Positions 9,756 through 18,838 of a DNA stretch of 64,000 bases are shown here, piece after piece. The first letter of the stretch is position 1, and every line of letters begins with the position of its first letter. Origin of the DNA: Zhongshania sp. R06B22. GTDB lineage: Bacteria; Pseudomonadota; Gammaproteobacteria; Pseudomonadales; Spongiibacteraceae. The stretch is from NCBI RefSeq assembly GCF_040892595.1, contig NZ_JBFRYB010000001.1, positions 2,666,001-2,730,000 of the forward strand. Reading direction: 5' to 3'. Below the pieces are notes generated by a model, which saw nothing but the letters and a program-made list of their open reading frames with translations, did not search any database and had not been told where the DNA came from. A program made the translations under genes and the position numbers.

Positions 9756-10946
9756 GTGAGCGATCTCGATCAATTTCGCCAAACTGTACATGCATGGCTA
9801 GAAGAAAATTGTCCGCCGGCAATGCGTACGCCCATCACGCGTGAAGAACAAGTCTGGGCGGGAAAAAACAAAGTCTTCCCTAACCAAGACGCCAAACTTT
9901 GGTTTGAGCGCATGCGCGATAAAGGCTGGACCGCGCCTGAGTGGCCCGCTGAACTCGGCGGTGGTGGTTTAGACGAGCGCCAAGCCAAGGTCCTAAGAGA
10001 TGAAATGAAGCGCTTAGGCTGCCGAACTCCCTTATTCGATCTTGGTATATGGATGCTAGGCCCAGCAGTACTCGAATACGGCACCGAGGAACAACGTCAG
10101 CAGCATATTCCCAGTATTGTCCGCGGTGATGTGCGCTGGTGCCAAGGCTACTCTGAACCCGGCGCGGGCTCCGATCTAGCCAGCCTACAAACACGCGCAG
10201 AAGACCACGGTGATCACTTTTTAGTAAACGGCGCAAAAATCTGGACGACCAATGCAGACAAGGCTGACTGGATATTTTGTCTAGTTCGCACTGACCCCGA
10301 TGCAAAGAAACAAGAAGGTATTAGTTTTCTCCTAATAGATATGGACAATCCCGGTGTTTCAACCACGCCTATTGAGTTAATTAGCGGCGAATCCGAATTC
10401 TGCCAAACCTTCTTTGATAACGTTAAAGTCCCCAAGGCCAATCTGATAGGCGAACTCAATAAAGGTTGGTCAGTCGCCAAATCCTTGTTGAAACACGAAC
10501 GCAAGCTCATGGCTGAAATCGGTGGCGACACCCCGGGCCCAAGCTTTAGCCCCGTTCAGGCGGGAATTGAATACGTGGGTTTAGACAGCAGTGGCAAACT
10601 ACGGGATCACGGTCTACGTGAACAGTTAGTCAGCCACGAAATGGCCTACCGCGCAATTGGCCTAACGCATTTCCGTAGCTTTGAAGAACGCATGAATGGC
10701 GTTGCGGACAACAACGTCCCTTTAATTATGAAATACGTTGGCACCGAAGAAAGTAAACGCAAAGAAGAAGTTCTTATGGCAATACTCGGACAACGGGCAC
10801 TGGGTTGGTACGACGATGAATTCAACGCCGATGAATTGCTCACCAACCGCGGCTGGCTGTTTTCTAAAGCACTTTCTATTGCCGGTGGCACATCCGAGGT
10901 CCAGCTAAATATCATTGCAAAACGGGTGCTAGGCTTGCCCACTTAG
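9756..10946 (+). CDS. Acyl-CoA dehydrogenase family protein (subunit 1)
   Basis: FAD-dependent acyl-CoA dehydrogenase fold, 396 residues. The flavin/substrate segments WCQGYSEPGAGSDLASLQ and IWTTNADKADWIFCLVR are typical. In the C-terminal loop that carries the catalytic glutamate in medium- and short-chain enzymes (YEGT), this protein has AGGTSE, so that glutamate is missing. A HERKLMAE helix could supply a base at the position used by isovaleryl-type enzymes (inference). The GTG start at 9756 follows AAGGAG. The paired gene 95 bases downstream encodes a second dehydrogenase, which suggests a heteromeric enzyme as known for steroid side-chain dehydrogenases. Confidence 0.88.
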   Translation: MSDLDQFRQTVHAWLEENCPPAMRTPITREEQVWAGKNKVFPNQDAKLWFERMRDKGWTAPEWPAELGGGGLDERQAKVLRDEMKRLGCRTPLFDLGIWMLGPAVLEYGTEEQRQQHIPSIVRGDVRWCQGYSEPGAGSDLASLQTRAEDHGDHFLVNGAKIWTTNADKADWIFCLVRTDPDAKKQEGISFLLIDMDNPGVSTTPIELISGESEFCQTFFDNVKVPKANLIGELNKGWSVAKSLLKHERKLMAEIGGDTPGPSFSPVQAGIEYVGLDSSGKLRDHGLREQLVSHEMAYRAIGLTHFRSFEERMNGVADNNVPLIMKYVGTEESKRKEEVLMAILGQRALGWYDDEFNADELLTNRGWLFSKALSIAGGTSEVQLNIIAKRVLGLPT

Positions 10947-11041
10947 TAAGACTAAATAGGATTATTTAACCGAGCCGGCGCAAAAACACAAACGCAGGCA
11001 CGCTAATTCATCGACACCGTGAACACACCGGAGAGCGGAAT

Positions 11042-12163
11042 ATGACACTGGTACTAAACGAAGAGCAAAGGTTGCTCAAAGATACCGCCAAAGATTTTAT
11101 AAGCCGAGTAATGCCGGTATCAGCGCTGCGCACCTTACGCGATCAAAAAGATGCGCTGGGATACAAGCGCGAACACTGGCAGCAGATGGTTGAGCTTGGC
11201 TGGGCCAGCATGGTGTTACCGGAAGCCTATGACGGCTTGGATTTTGGCTATATGGGGCTGGGCGCAGTTATAGAAGAGAGTGGCCGCACTCTAGCAGCCT
11301 CTCCCCTATTCTCAACCGTTGTGCTCGGCTCAACTATTATTATCGAGGGCGGTAGCGAAGAACAAAAATCTGCGTTATTGCCGGGCATAGCCGCTGGCGA
11401 GATCAGCTTGGCGCTGGCATTAGAAGAAAAACCGCATCATCAGACAACGGGCTTTGCGACCACCGCAGTCGCGGATGGCGACGACTTTATTATTCAAGGT
11501 AAAAAGGTCTTTGTGCTAGACGGCCACAGCGCCGATCAACTTATTGTTGCCACCACTATGGAGTCGGGAATCGGATTGTTTATTGTCGATGCCAGTGCCA
11601 GTGGCATTGATCGCCGTCGCCATCATTTAATCGACAGCCGCAATACCGCCACTATTGAGTTCAAGCAAGTACGCGTAAATAAGTCATCCCTAATTGGCGA
11701 CGCCGTACAAGGCCAAAACATTCTTAACACCGCAATGGACTATGGTCGTATTTGCCTAGCTGCAGAAATGTTAGGCGCCGCCAAGGAGTGTTTTGAGCGC
11801 ACTGTCGCTTACTTGAAAGAGCGCGATCAGTTCGGTGTAAAAATTGGTAGCTTTCAGGCGCTGCAGCACCGCGCCGCGAAAATGTATATCGAATTAGAAC
11901 TGTCAAAGTCGGTGGTACTTGATGCACTCTCAGCCATTGATGACAAAAGAGCGGACTTGCCTCAGTTGGCCAGTCTTGCCAAAGCAAGCCTAAACGATGT
12001 CTTTGAATTAGTGACCAACGAAGCCGTACAAATGCACGGCGGTATCGGCGTTACTGATGAACTAGATATCGGTTTCTTTCTAAAAAGGTCGCGGGTTGCT
12101 ACCCAAATACTCGGAGATAGCAGCTTTCATCGTGACCGCTATGCCAGCTTATGTGGCTATTGA
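11042..12163 (+). CDS. Acyl-CoA dehydrogenase family protein (subunit 2)
   Basis: Second acyl-CoA dehydrogenase-like protein, 373 residues. It has the helical N-terminal domain with GWASMVLPEAYDGL, the middle beta domain, and the C-terminal helices with ERDQFGVKIGSFQALQHR and QMHGGIGVTDELDIGFF. The usual C-terminal catalytic loop is replaced by LGDSSFHRDRYASL, again without the YEG glutamate. Short length and loss of that motif are typical of the partner subunit in alpha2-beta2 acyl-CoA dehydrogenases. It starts with ATG after GAGAGCGG. It probably works with the gene just upstream; the substrate is unknown. Confidence 0.87.
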   Translation: MTLVLNEEQRLLKDTAKDFISRVMPVSALRTLRDQKDALGYKREHWQQMVELGWASMVLPEAYDGLDFGYMGLGAVIEESGRTLAASPLFSTVVLGSTIIIEGGSEEQKSALLPGIAAGEISLALALEEKPHHQTTGFATTAVADGDDFIIQGKKVFVLDGHSADQLIVATTMESGIGLFIVDASASGIDRRRHHLIDSRNTATIEFKQVRVNKSSLIGDAVQGQNILNTAMDYGRICLAAEMLGAAKECFERTVAYLKERDQFGVKIGSFQALQHRAAKMYIELELSKSVVLDALSAIDDKRADLPQLASLAKASLNDVFELVTNEAVQMHGGIGVTDELDIGFFLKRSRVATQILGDSSFHRDRYASLCGY

Positions 12164-12183
12164 TCTAGGGGAGACGTGCGCAA

Positions 12184-12209
12184 AGCCCTCTTAGAAATAT
12201 AAGGGGGCT
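12184..12209 (+). terminator. Probable terminator between acyl-CoA dehydrogenase and gspN
   Basis: AGCCCTCTT and AAGGGGGCT form a 9-base stem, allowing one G-T pair, with an 8-base loop. A T-rich stretch (GTTTTTATTTTT) follows about ten bases later on the plus strand. It lies between convergent genes and may serve both. Confidence 0.45.
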
Positions 12210-12229
12210 ATTCACGTTTTTATTTTTAA

Positions 12230-12952
12230 CTACAAACGCAGTATAAAATCTTTGCCATTGGCAGGCCGGCCCATAAATTGGGTCAAGCTTGCAAACAGTG
12301 GCGTGCCCGCTGCCGGAGTAAGCAATAGCTGGCCATTAATTTGACCACTAACAGAAATACGCACAACACCGCGAACTTTGGCAGCATTGTTTTCATCGAC
12401 ATCTAAAACAATGCGCTTATTCTCACAGCGTAAGCTGGCCGTTACCGGGGCAATGCTCCCGACACCATCAATATCACCTGATAGCGCGTTCAAGCTTATT
12501 GTTCCCGTGACAGAAAGACAGCCACCCGCGTTAATTTCGGCCTCCTCCAAGAACAGTGATATCCCGCCATCAAAGCCCATGCTGGGGACATTCATAGCAT
12601 TCAAAAGCCTAGCCAGCTCGCCTTCGATATTCACGTTGCGCAACTGCAAGGTATTCCCACTACCGATACCGACATCTCCGTCACCCCGAACAGGTTCAGA
12701 CACTGCTATCGCTAAGGGAACGCCGCTAAAAAATCCCAGTGGATTTAAGGTCCAACGAATACCGCCGAGGGTTATCCCCTGATATTGGACCACATCTAAC
12801 TCGCCGCGCCAGACTCTACCACTGACATTGCCCAAGGCCATCGCGGGCTGCTGATTAACTAATACGTCGCGCACTACCCATGCGGGCGTAGCCACTACTA
12901 AACAAATAACAAAAAACAATATCCCAATAAAGATCCATAGATTACGCTTCAT
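12230..12952 (-). CDS. gspN: Type II secretion system protein N
   Basis: 240 residues, with one N-terminal membrane helix (LWIFIGILFFVICLVVATPA) and a periplasmic beta-rich domain of the GspN family. It is the last gene of the secretion operon. Its ATG overlaps the gspM stop by four bases (ATGA), so translation is coupled. GspN is not present in every type II system and its exact role is unclear; it is thought to belong to the inner-membrane part. The call rests on position, topology and family-like features such as GGIRWTLNPLGFFSG. Confidence 0.85.
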   Translation of the reverse strand: MKRNLWIFIGILFFVICLVVATPAWVVRDVLVNQQPAMALGNVSGRVWRGELDVVQYQGITLGGIRWTLNPLGFFSGVPLAIAVSEPVRGDGDVGIGSGNTLQLRNVNIEGELARLLNAMNVPSMGFDGGISLFLEEAEINAGGCLSVTGTISLNALSGDIDGVGSIAPVTASLRCENKRIVLDVDENNAAKVRGVVRISVSGQINGQLLLTPAAGTPLFASLTQFMGRPANGKDFILRL

Positions 12953-13431
12953 TCACTAGCACCCAGCGACGCCCGTAAAGAGACACTGCCCGGCGAATCC
13001 AACAAAGTAATATTTGCCGAATGTAATGTCATACCTGCTACCGATAAAGTTTCAATAAATCGCACCGCGCTGCTGTAGTCAGTCCTCGCCACCCATACGC
13101 TGTAACGACCTGACGACTGCGGCTCGATACGATTAATATTCACCGAGAGTGCCGCTGCAGCCCCAGTAATCTGCTGCTGAGGCGAACCTGAGATGGCCGC
13201 AGACTGAGATCCAGACCCACGCATAGATTGAATTTTTGATGACGCCTGCTGCATCCAAGCATACGACCCACGCCGCTGTTCCAGGCGAGCCTCAGCAGCT
13301 GAGTTGGCGCTCAATAAAGGTTGCCAAATCACCATCCAAATAATAAGTGGAATAGCTAAGGCGCCACCGATAATAACGATCTGGCGTTCGCGTTCATTGC
13401 GTCCTTCTAGAAGTCGGTCTATCAATTTCAT
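12949..13431 (-). CDS. gspM: Type II secretion system protein M
   Basis: 160 residues. A short cytoplasmic N-terminus (LLEGRNERERQIVIIGG) precedes a single membrane helix around residues 20-38, then a coiled segment and a small ferredoxin-like periplasmic domain. GspM pairs with GspL in the inner-membrane assembly platform that connects the GspE ATPase to the pseudopilus. The ATG overlaps the gspL stop (ATGA), and gspN overlaps its own stop in the same way. Confidence 0.92.
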   Translation of the reverse strand: MKLIDRLLEGRNERERQIVIIGGALAIPLIIWMVIWQPLLSANSAAEARLEQRRGSYAWMQQASSKIQSMRGSGSQSAAISGSPQQQITGAAAALSVNINRIEPQSSGRYSVWVARTDYSSAVRFIETLSVAGMTLHSANITLLDSPGSVSLRASLGASE

Positions 13432-14624
13432 TGCGCCGCTCCTCTGATACTCACCTGCCCTGCGATACCACTACCCTCCTGCCCGAAAGCGCCACGATTG
13501 ACATCAAGGCCTTGCGCTTTTAGCGCCGCAAGCCACTGATCGACAACTTCGTAAGACGCCGCTTTCACCAATAATTTCATCACCGGCGGATCATTTTCAT
13601 AGTTAAGTTGGCTCAGACTAATATTGCTGCGACCACGGCTTGCCGCCGCCACCTTATCCAACCAAGGCATCATTGCACCGTTGCTACCGGCATTTTCCAA
13701 GGCGTTCAACTGACTGCGCATTTGGCTTCGCGCATTAACGACTCTAGCGCCGGGGAATGCCTGCTGATAAATTTCGATCATGCCTTTATCAAGGGCCTCG
13801 ATTTCAAGGGTCATGGTGCGAGTTTGCACCGCTAAGCCAAACCAATGTACGAGCAGCAAGCACGCAAGTAATATCAGCGGCCAGCGCAGACGATTCAAGG
13901 CCTCGCCACCCTCATCTTTAAGCACATAATTCCCGCTCAGCAGAGACAGCGGCCACGGCGCGAAGTTGCGTGCAAAGGCGTGTAAACGACCTTTACAGTG
14001 AACGGCATTAGCTGGCGCGTACTCAGTCAATTCGCCGCGATAGTCATTGCTAAAATACCACTGCACATCCTGGTCTGCTTGCTCGCCCGCTGCTGCCAAT
14101 TGCTGCCAAACCGAAAAGTTAGCCGTATTAACACCCGCTGAGTGGGCGTGAAAATTTGCTGCCACTTGATGCTCAGCTACAACCACTGCGTTTTCAGGCA
14201 AAACCGCATAATCTGGCAATAAGGCCTTAACACGCAGGCCGCTGCTGCGCAGAACGTCTAAACAGTAAGCGACCAAATCACGACCGATCACCAGTACATC
14301 AGCCGCCTGGTTTGCTTTTATAGTACCGGTAGCAATATGCACGCTATCGAGATCACCACAGAGCTTATCTTCAAGCTGGAAAGGCAATGCTGACAAACCA
14401 ACTCGTCCACCTTTTGGGAGTACAACCCGATGCGCACTCACCGCTTCGCCGGGAATTAACACATAGCACGGCACACCCTCAGCCCTGTCGGCCAAGCTTG
14501 CCAGTTCACTCGCATTATCCAATACACCTTCCGCAATCACACTGGAGCGATCAGTATCCCAGTGTAACCAAGCGACCGGCGCCGCCGGCGTCAGGGGTAA
14601 ATCTATTAATAATAACGCAGTCAA
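13428..14624 (-). CDS. gspL: Type II secretion system protein L
   Basis: 398 residues. A cytoplasmic actin-like domain to about residue 240 binds the ATPase GspE. A membrane helix (RWPLILLACLLLVHWFGLAV, near residue 245) and a periplasmic ferredoxin-like domain follow. The start is a TTG that overlaps the gspK stop (TTGA) and is preceded by GGAG about eight bases upstream, which supports this non-ATG start. It acts as the cytoplasm-to-periplasm link of the platform with GspM. Confidence 0.92.
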   Translation of the reverse strand: MTALLLIDLPLTPAAPVAWLHWDTDRSSVIAEGVLDNASELASLADRAEGVPCYVLIPGEAVSAHRVVLPKGGRVGLSALPFQLEDKLCGDLDSVHIATGTIKANQAADVLVIGRDLVAYCLDVLRSSGLRVKALLPDYAVLPENAVVVAEHQVAANFHAHSAGVNTANFSVWQQLAAAGEQADQDVQWYFSNDYRGELTEYAPANAVHCKGRLHAFARNFAPWPLSLLSGNYVLKDEGGEALNRLRWPLILLACLLLVHWFGLAVQTRTMTLEIEALDKGMIEIYQQAFPGARVVNARSQMRSQLNALENAGSNGAMMPWLDKVAAASRGRSNISLSQLNYENDPPVMKLLVKAASYEVVDQWLAALKAQGLDVNRGAFGQEGSGIAGQVSIRGAAQ

Positions 14625-15604
14625 AAAACTTCTCCATACTCGCGGCCATAAACAACTGCCTTGCCGTTTTTTAACACCACTCGGCTAAACAAACGCATTT
14701 GACGTTGCTCGTAAAACACATCTGCCAAACCCTTAAAATAATGTGACTTCACACCAATGCCTTGTAAAAGTTTTGCAGGCAAGACCTCACCCGTTGGTAA
14801 GTTCAGTGCAGTGACAAAGCTAGCCGTATCCGCCCAGCCATTTTCTGGCCTGCTTTCCAGTACTGCATTCACTTCCTCTACCGACAGCACATTGGCAATT
14901 GCCGCTGCCAGCAAGGCCGCTTTATCCGCCGTTAAGGTATTCACATTAATGGCCGTATTCACTTCGGGTAACGCACACACATAGGGTTCTATGCGCTTCT
15001 GCTCATCTTCTTCAAATTCAGCGTATAAACCCATTTCACTCACTGAGTCTAATAAACTATTAGGTGGCAAATAGGGATAATCCAAGGCGGTATAGCTTAG
15101 ATCCTCAGCGCCATAGATGCCTTCAGGAGAAAAATCCTCGTCGATCCAATCCTGGGTCCGACCAATAATAAACTCCGCCCGCTGTGCCGATATCTCCAAG
15201 TTTTCTAACAGCGCAGTAAAAACCTGCTCTGCCCCGGTGACGTCATCGGCAGCGCCCGTTGCCGGCTCTGCCCGATATAGCGAATTCAGGTTAAAGCACG
15301 CCTGTTCATCGCTCACCAAGCCAGCAATAGAACCGCCTTCTATCGGGAAGACAATATCTTTTCTAGCCCAGTCCTGATTTAGCGCAGTCACCGCGTCATC
15401 GGCTGCATCTTCTAACGCAAAAACCGCAATGCGCTCGCCGCCAAGTGCATACCAATACCCTTGGTCCATCAATCGCTGATTCAACAGTCGCTGGCTGCTA
15501 TACCGCACACCATCAATTAAGCCAACGGCGAGCACCACCATAATCGACACAATGAGAAGCACCATCATTAACGCCGCGCCGCGCTGTTTGCCCGGCATAT
15601 TCAT
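14621..15604 (-). CDS. gspK: Type II secretion system minor pseudopilin K
   Basis: 327 residues. The prepilin leader ends KQRG followed by AALMMVLLIVSIMVV. Position 5 after the cleavage site is methionine rather than glutamate, a known hallmark of GspK, which caps the pseudopilus tip with GspI and GspJ. A large alpha-helical domain typical of GspK follows. I chose ATG at 15604, which overlaps the gspJ stop as ATGA; the longer open frame upstream lies inside gspJ. Confidence 0.92.
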   Translation of the reverse strand: MNMPGKQRGAALMMVLLIVSIMVVLAVGLIDGVRYSSQRLLNQRLMDQGYWYALGGERIAVFALEDAADDAVTALNQDWARKDIVFPIEGGSIAGLVSDEQACFNLNSLYRAEPATGAADDVTGAEQVFTALLENLEISAQRAEFIIGRTQDWIDEDFSPEGIYGAEDLSYTALDYPYLPPNSLLDSVSEMGLYAEFEEDEQKRIEPYVCALPEVNTAINVNTLTADKAALLAAAIANVLSVEEVNAVLESRPENGWADTASFVTALNLPTGEVLPAKLLQGIGVKSHYFKGLADVFYEQRQMRLFSRVVLKNGKAVVYGREYGEVF

Positions 15605-16227
15605 TGCAATAACTCGGGTAACAACACGTTCAACTGAATATCCGCCCACACACCGGTCGACATCGTCATCCGCAAGGACCTTGGCTGGGTGGCATTTACC
15701 TGAGTACTGGGTGGCCAAAACACCGACCAACGATTGCCGTCCCACAGCTCTACGACAAAGTCGCTAACGTCATTGAGTAATACCTGACGCTGCCAGGTGG
15801 TACTTCCCGCTGGGTCAGCAACCGCAGCACTGTATCTTATAAGTTCTTTATCTTCGCGCACGTAACGCACCCGCTCAAGCGTGCTACTTAAACCCCTGCC
15901 CGGCAATACCCGTCTACCGCCGTGCACAAATTCTAGTTCGCTATCCTCTCCGACTTGCTCCGCGACAATATTCGCGGCCATCGCATCGCCCTGTTCATCC
16001 CGGGGAATACGCGGCGTAATCTGTTCTAAATCACGTCTGAACACTGTCAGCGCTAAAGCCACGCGCTCTAAGGCCTGCTGTCTGGTTTCGATGGCGGCTT
16101 GATTCTCCAAGGAGGTATTTAACAGCAACGCGCCTACCGTACCCAATAAGGCCATAATGCCAACAGCAATAAGTAGTTCGACTAAGGTAAAACCTTTTTC
16201 TTGGCTCCTATGCATCCGCTGGCTCAT
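15601..16227 (-). CDS. gspJ: Type II secretion system minor pseudopilin J
   Basis: 208 residues. The class III prepilin signal is QEKG then FTLVELLIAVG, with glutamate at mature position 5, followed by a hydrophobic helix and a beta-rich tip domain. It forms the GspI-GspJ-GspK tip complex of the pseudopilus after cleavage by a prepilin peptidase, which is not encoded in this window. Its ATG overlaps the gspI stop by four bases. Confidence 0.92.
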   Translation of the reverse strand: MSQRMHRSQEKGFTLVELLIAVGIMALLGTVGALLLNTSLENQAAIETRQQALERVALALTVFRRDLEQITPRIPRDEQGDAMAANIVAEQVGEDSELEFVHGGRRVLPGRGLSSTLERVRYVREDKELIRYSAAVADPAGSTTWQRQVLLNDVSDFVVELWDGNRWSVFWPPSTQVNATQPRSLRMTMSTGVWADIQLNVLLPELLQ

Positions 16228-16616
16228 TTGCCAAGAAACGCCGAACGAGTGGCTAGAATGTCTTTGCCAGAACTCAAATACACCTCCACATCGACACGAC
16301 GAATATCTGGGTGCGGTGTTTCCTGAACACTGCGCTGCCAGCGATAATCAAACCCCGCTAACGTCACTTTACCGCTATTACTATTACCGTAGCCGTCACG
16401 AAGAATATCAACCAGTACATTGTGGGCAACCAAATCGGCAAACTGGCGCTGTTCTATCGCGCCGACGCTGTTGGCACTCTCCGTCAAACTTTTACTCAGC
16501 GCGACCGCTGCCGTGGCAAAAATAACCAAGGCCACCATAATTTCCAGCAAGGTGAAGCCCCTGCTGCGGCGAACACGAGATTGACGATGGTGTTTGTGAA
16601 TCGACAATATACTCAT
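16224..16616 (-). CDS. gspI: Type II secretion system minor pseudopilin I
   Basis: 130 residues from ATG at 16616. That ATG shares one base with the gspH stop (TGATG), the normal coupling in this operon; a longer open frame upstream overlaps gspH and is unlikely. The prepilin motif is RRSRG followed by FTLLEIMVALVIFA, with glutamate 5. The C-terminal domain has the expected WQRSVQETPHPDIRRVDVEV strand pattern of GspI. It nucleates the pseudopilus tip. Confidence 0.92.
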   Translation of the reverse strand: MSILSIHKHHRQSRVRRSRGFTLLEIMVALVIFATAAVALSKSLTESANSVGAIEQRQFADLVAHNVLVDILRDGYGNSNSGKVTLAGFDYRWQRSVQETPHPDIRRVDVEVYLSSGKDILATRSAFLGK

Positions 16617-17164
16617 CAGCGCTCTATGGTTAACTGTTCGTCGAGGAGCAAAGACTCCGCTCCCGCGGATGACAAACGCCATTCAAAAGGAGAAATCTGG
16701 CCGTCGCCAAGAAACAATATTTGTGGCGTTGTTGCGGGGCTGCCATCTTGTTCGTCGGAGTCAGCACCACCCGTCGCATCTTTAATTGGTTCACCGGCAA
16801 CGCTAATCAAAGAAGTCACGCGTTCATCAAGTCTTAACCCTTTTGCTAAAACTCCTTGCTGAACCCCCTCCCAACCCTGGGCGGTCAGCACGTAAAATCG
16901 CCCGCTTTGCTGTTCCCATGCCAAACCTAGACTGCGTCCACTAAACACCGCCTCAGCTCGCGCGCTTCGCAGATGCCCTATCAATTTATAACGCTGTTCT
17001 TGCAGTAACGCCCCACCGTCTTTAGACGGCAGAGTGAGGGCGGCAACGCCACTAAGTAAGCCGATGATAAAAACAACAACCATCAGCTCTAGTAATGAAA
17101 AGCCTCGATCATTCTTGCCAGTTAACGATGTCGCTGGCCAGTTCTTCACCACCTTCTTCTCCAT
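16616..17164 (-). CDS. gspH: Type II secretion system minor pseudopilin H
   Basis: About 180 residues. Prepilin motif NDRG then FSLLELMVVVFIIGLLSG, glutamate at position 5, and a GspH/FimT beta domain. The start is uncertain and overlaps the end of gspG in another frame. ATG at 17164 is taken here. GTG at 17152 sits six bases after a GGAG and is an attractive alternative that keeps the leader short. GspH links the major pseudopilin shaft to the tip complex. Confidence 0.9.
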   Translation of the reverse strand: MEKKVVKNWPATSLTGKNDRGFSLLELMVVVFIIGLLSGVAALTLPSKDGGALLQEQRYKLIGHLRSARAEAVFSGRSLGLAWEQQSGRFYVLTAQGWEGVQQGVLAKGLRLDERVTSLISVAGEPIKDATGGADSDEQDGSPATTPQILFLGDGQISPFEWRLSSAGAESLLLDEQLTIER

Positions 17165-17603
17165 CTGCGCCCGTTGAATACAAGTCAAACGCGCCATGCT
17201 CACCAGGCTGAATGAATATATAAGGATTGCCCCATGGATCTTCTGGCAGGCGTTTTATATAACCGTTACTGCGATAGCTCTTGGGTACAGCGCCAGTCTC
17301 AGGACGTTTCACTAAAGCCTGCAAGCCTTGATCTGTGGTCGGGTAAACATGGTTATCAAGCTTGTACATGTCCAGCGCTTGCTCTAGCACCGAAATATCT
17401 GCACGTGCTTTTTCGACCATAGCCCGATCTTGGTTTTGGAGCACATTCGGGGCCACTACCGCAACTAATAAGCCCATAATGACAATAACAACCATGATTT
17501 CCAGCAAGGAGAAACCGCCTTGCTTTGTCGTAAATCCTTTTTTGCCACTGACACTCTGACGCGCTTTTTCTTTATCTTTATCTTTAAATTTAGATACCAA
17601 CAT
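17109..17603 (-). CDS. gspG: Type II secretion system major pseudopilin G
   Basis: 164 residues. The leader ends QGG and is followed by FSLLEIMVVIVIMGLLVAVV, with glutamate 5. The globular domain includes the conserved YKLDNHVYPTTDQGLQALV and LPEDPWGNPY with the calcium-loop region near GAFDLYSTGADGEEGGEE. The leader is unusually long and lysine-rich (KFKDKDKEKARQ), about 30 residues. It is the main pseudopilus subunit. It lies 14 bases after gspF. Confidence 0.95.
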   Translation of the reverse strand: MLVSKFKDKDKEKARQSVSGKKGFTTKQGGFSLLEIMVVIVIMGLLVAVVAPNVLQNQDRAMVEKARADISVLEQALDMYKLDNHVYPTTDQGLQALVKRPETGAVPKSYRSNGYIKRLPEDPWGNPYIFIQPGEHGAFDLYSTGADGEEGGEELASDIVNWQE

Positions 17604-17617
17604 ACCGACAAAACCTC

Positions 17618-18838
17618 CTAAAACTGTGTCAGATTATTCAACTGCAATATTGGCAGCATAATCGCCAATACAATCGATAATACTACGCCCCCCAAAACCA
17701 CAATCAAAAGTGGCTCGAACAAGGTCACAAACATCTGTACTCGCGCCTGTAATTCGCGCTCAAGATTACTTGCGGCGCGCTGCGTCATGGCTTCCATTTC
17801 ACCACTGGTCTCACCGCTAGCTATCATATAGATCGCCAACGGCGGCAGCTCGGCCTGCTCTTGCAGACAACGGCTAAAACTCTTGCCTTCCCGAACCTGC
17901 TCGCGAACGATTGCCATACTTTTCTTCAAATGCTGATTCGACAAGGTGTCGCAGGCCACTTTCAAGGTTTCTAAAAACGGCACCCCTGAGGACATCAGAA
18001 TAGACAAGGTTCTGAGCATCCGCGAGGCATCTAGCTCCAACATCAACAGACCCCAAAGCGGAATCTTTAATATGGCTTTATCTGCTCGCAGGCGTCGTTC
18101 TGGTGAACTTAACCACCATTTAATACTTAGGGCTATTGCCGCAATAATAATCAGTATATAAGCCCAATTTGCCGCTAAACCATCACTCAGGGTAATCAAG
18201 ATTCGGGTCAGCATTGGCAGCGCTTGGTCGTAGTGGGCAAATTGCGCGGTGACCTTAGGCACCACATAAGTCATCAGCGCGGCTATTACCGACAGCGCAA
18301 CAAATAACAATACCAAGGGATACATGGCTGCCTGAACAATAACTCCACGTAGCTTCTGACTGTCTTCGGTATAGTCAGCCAGCTGATCAAGAATTAAACC
18401 CAGGTCGCCAGACTTTTCACCGGAACTCACCAGCGCTCTGAAGACAGGATTAAATACCTGAGGGTGCTCATTCAAACCCTCAGCTAATGAATGCCCTTCC
18501 AACACCCTTGCCCGCAGATCTAATACCACACGTTTTAAATAAGCTTTGCGAGTGTGTTTGGCGGTCGCCGCCAAGGCTTCTTCAAGCGGGATGCCAGACT
18601 GTATCAAGGTGGCAAGATGGCGAACAAATAAAGCGAGATCAGCAATATTGACCCGCGAGCGACCGTAACTACGACGCGCATTTTCGGCACGGGTTTTTTC
18701 GCGTGTTTGTTTTACATCTAGAGGAAATAATTGCTGGTCGCGCAATAACTGGCGCGCCTGCCGGCCGGAGTCAGCCTCAACTATACCTTTCTTATTAGCG
18801 CCATTGGCATCAAGCGCGCGATATTCAAAGGCCGGCAT
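17618..18838 (-). CDS. gspF: Type II secretion system inner-membrane platform protein F
   Basis: About 406 residues from ATG at 18838 (MPAFEYRALDANG), which overlaps the end of gspE by 14 bases. It has two tandem GspF/PilC domains, with conserved FVRHLATLIQSGIPLEEAL and its repeat LSILMSSGVPFLETLKVA, and three membrane stretches near residues 170-195, 215-240 and 375-400. It is the polytopic core of the platform around which the GspE hexamer works. Confidence 0.95.
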   Translation of the reverse strand: MPAFEYRALDANGANKKGIVEADSGRQARQLLRDQQLFPLDVKQTREKTRAENARRSYGRSRVNIADLALFVRHLATLIQSGIPLEEALAATAKHTRKAYLKRVVLDLRARVLEGHSLAEGLNEHPQVFNPVFRALVSSGEKSGDLGLILDQLADYTEDSQKLRGVIVQAAMYPLVLLFVALSVIAALMTYVVPKVTAQFAHYDQALPMLTRILITLSDGLAANWAYILIIIAAIALSIKWWLSSPERRLRADKAILKIPLWGLLMLELDASRMLRTLSILMSSGVPFLETLKVACDTLSNQHLKKSMAIVREQVREGKSFSRCLQEQAELPPLAIYMIASGETSGEMEAMTQRAASNLERELQARVQMFVTLFEPLLIVVLGGVVLSIVLAIMLPILQLNNLTQF

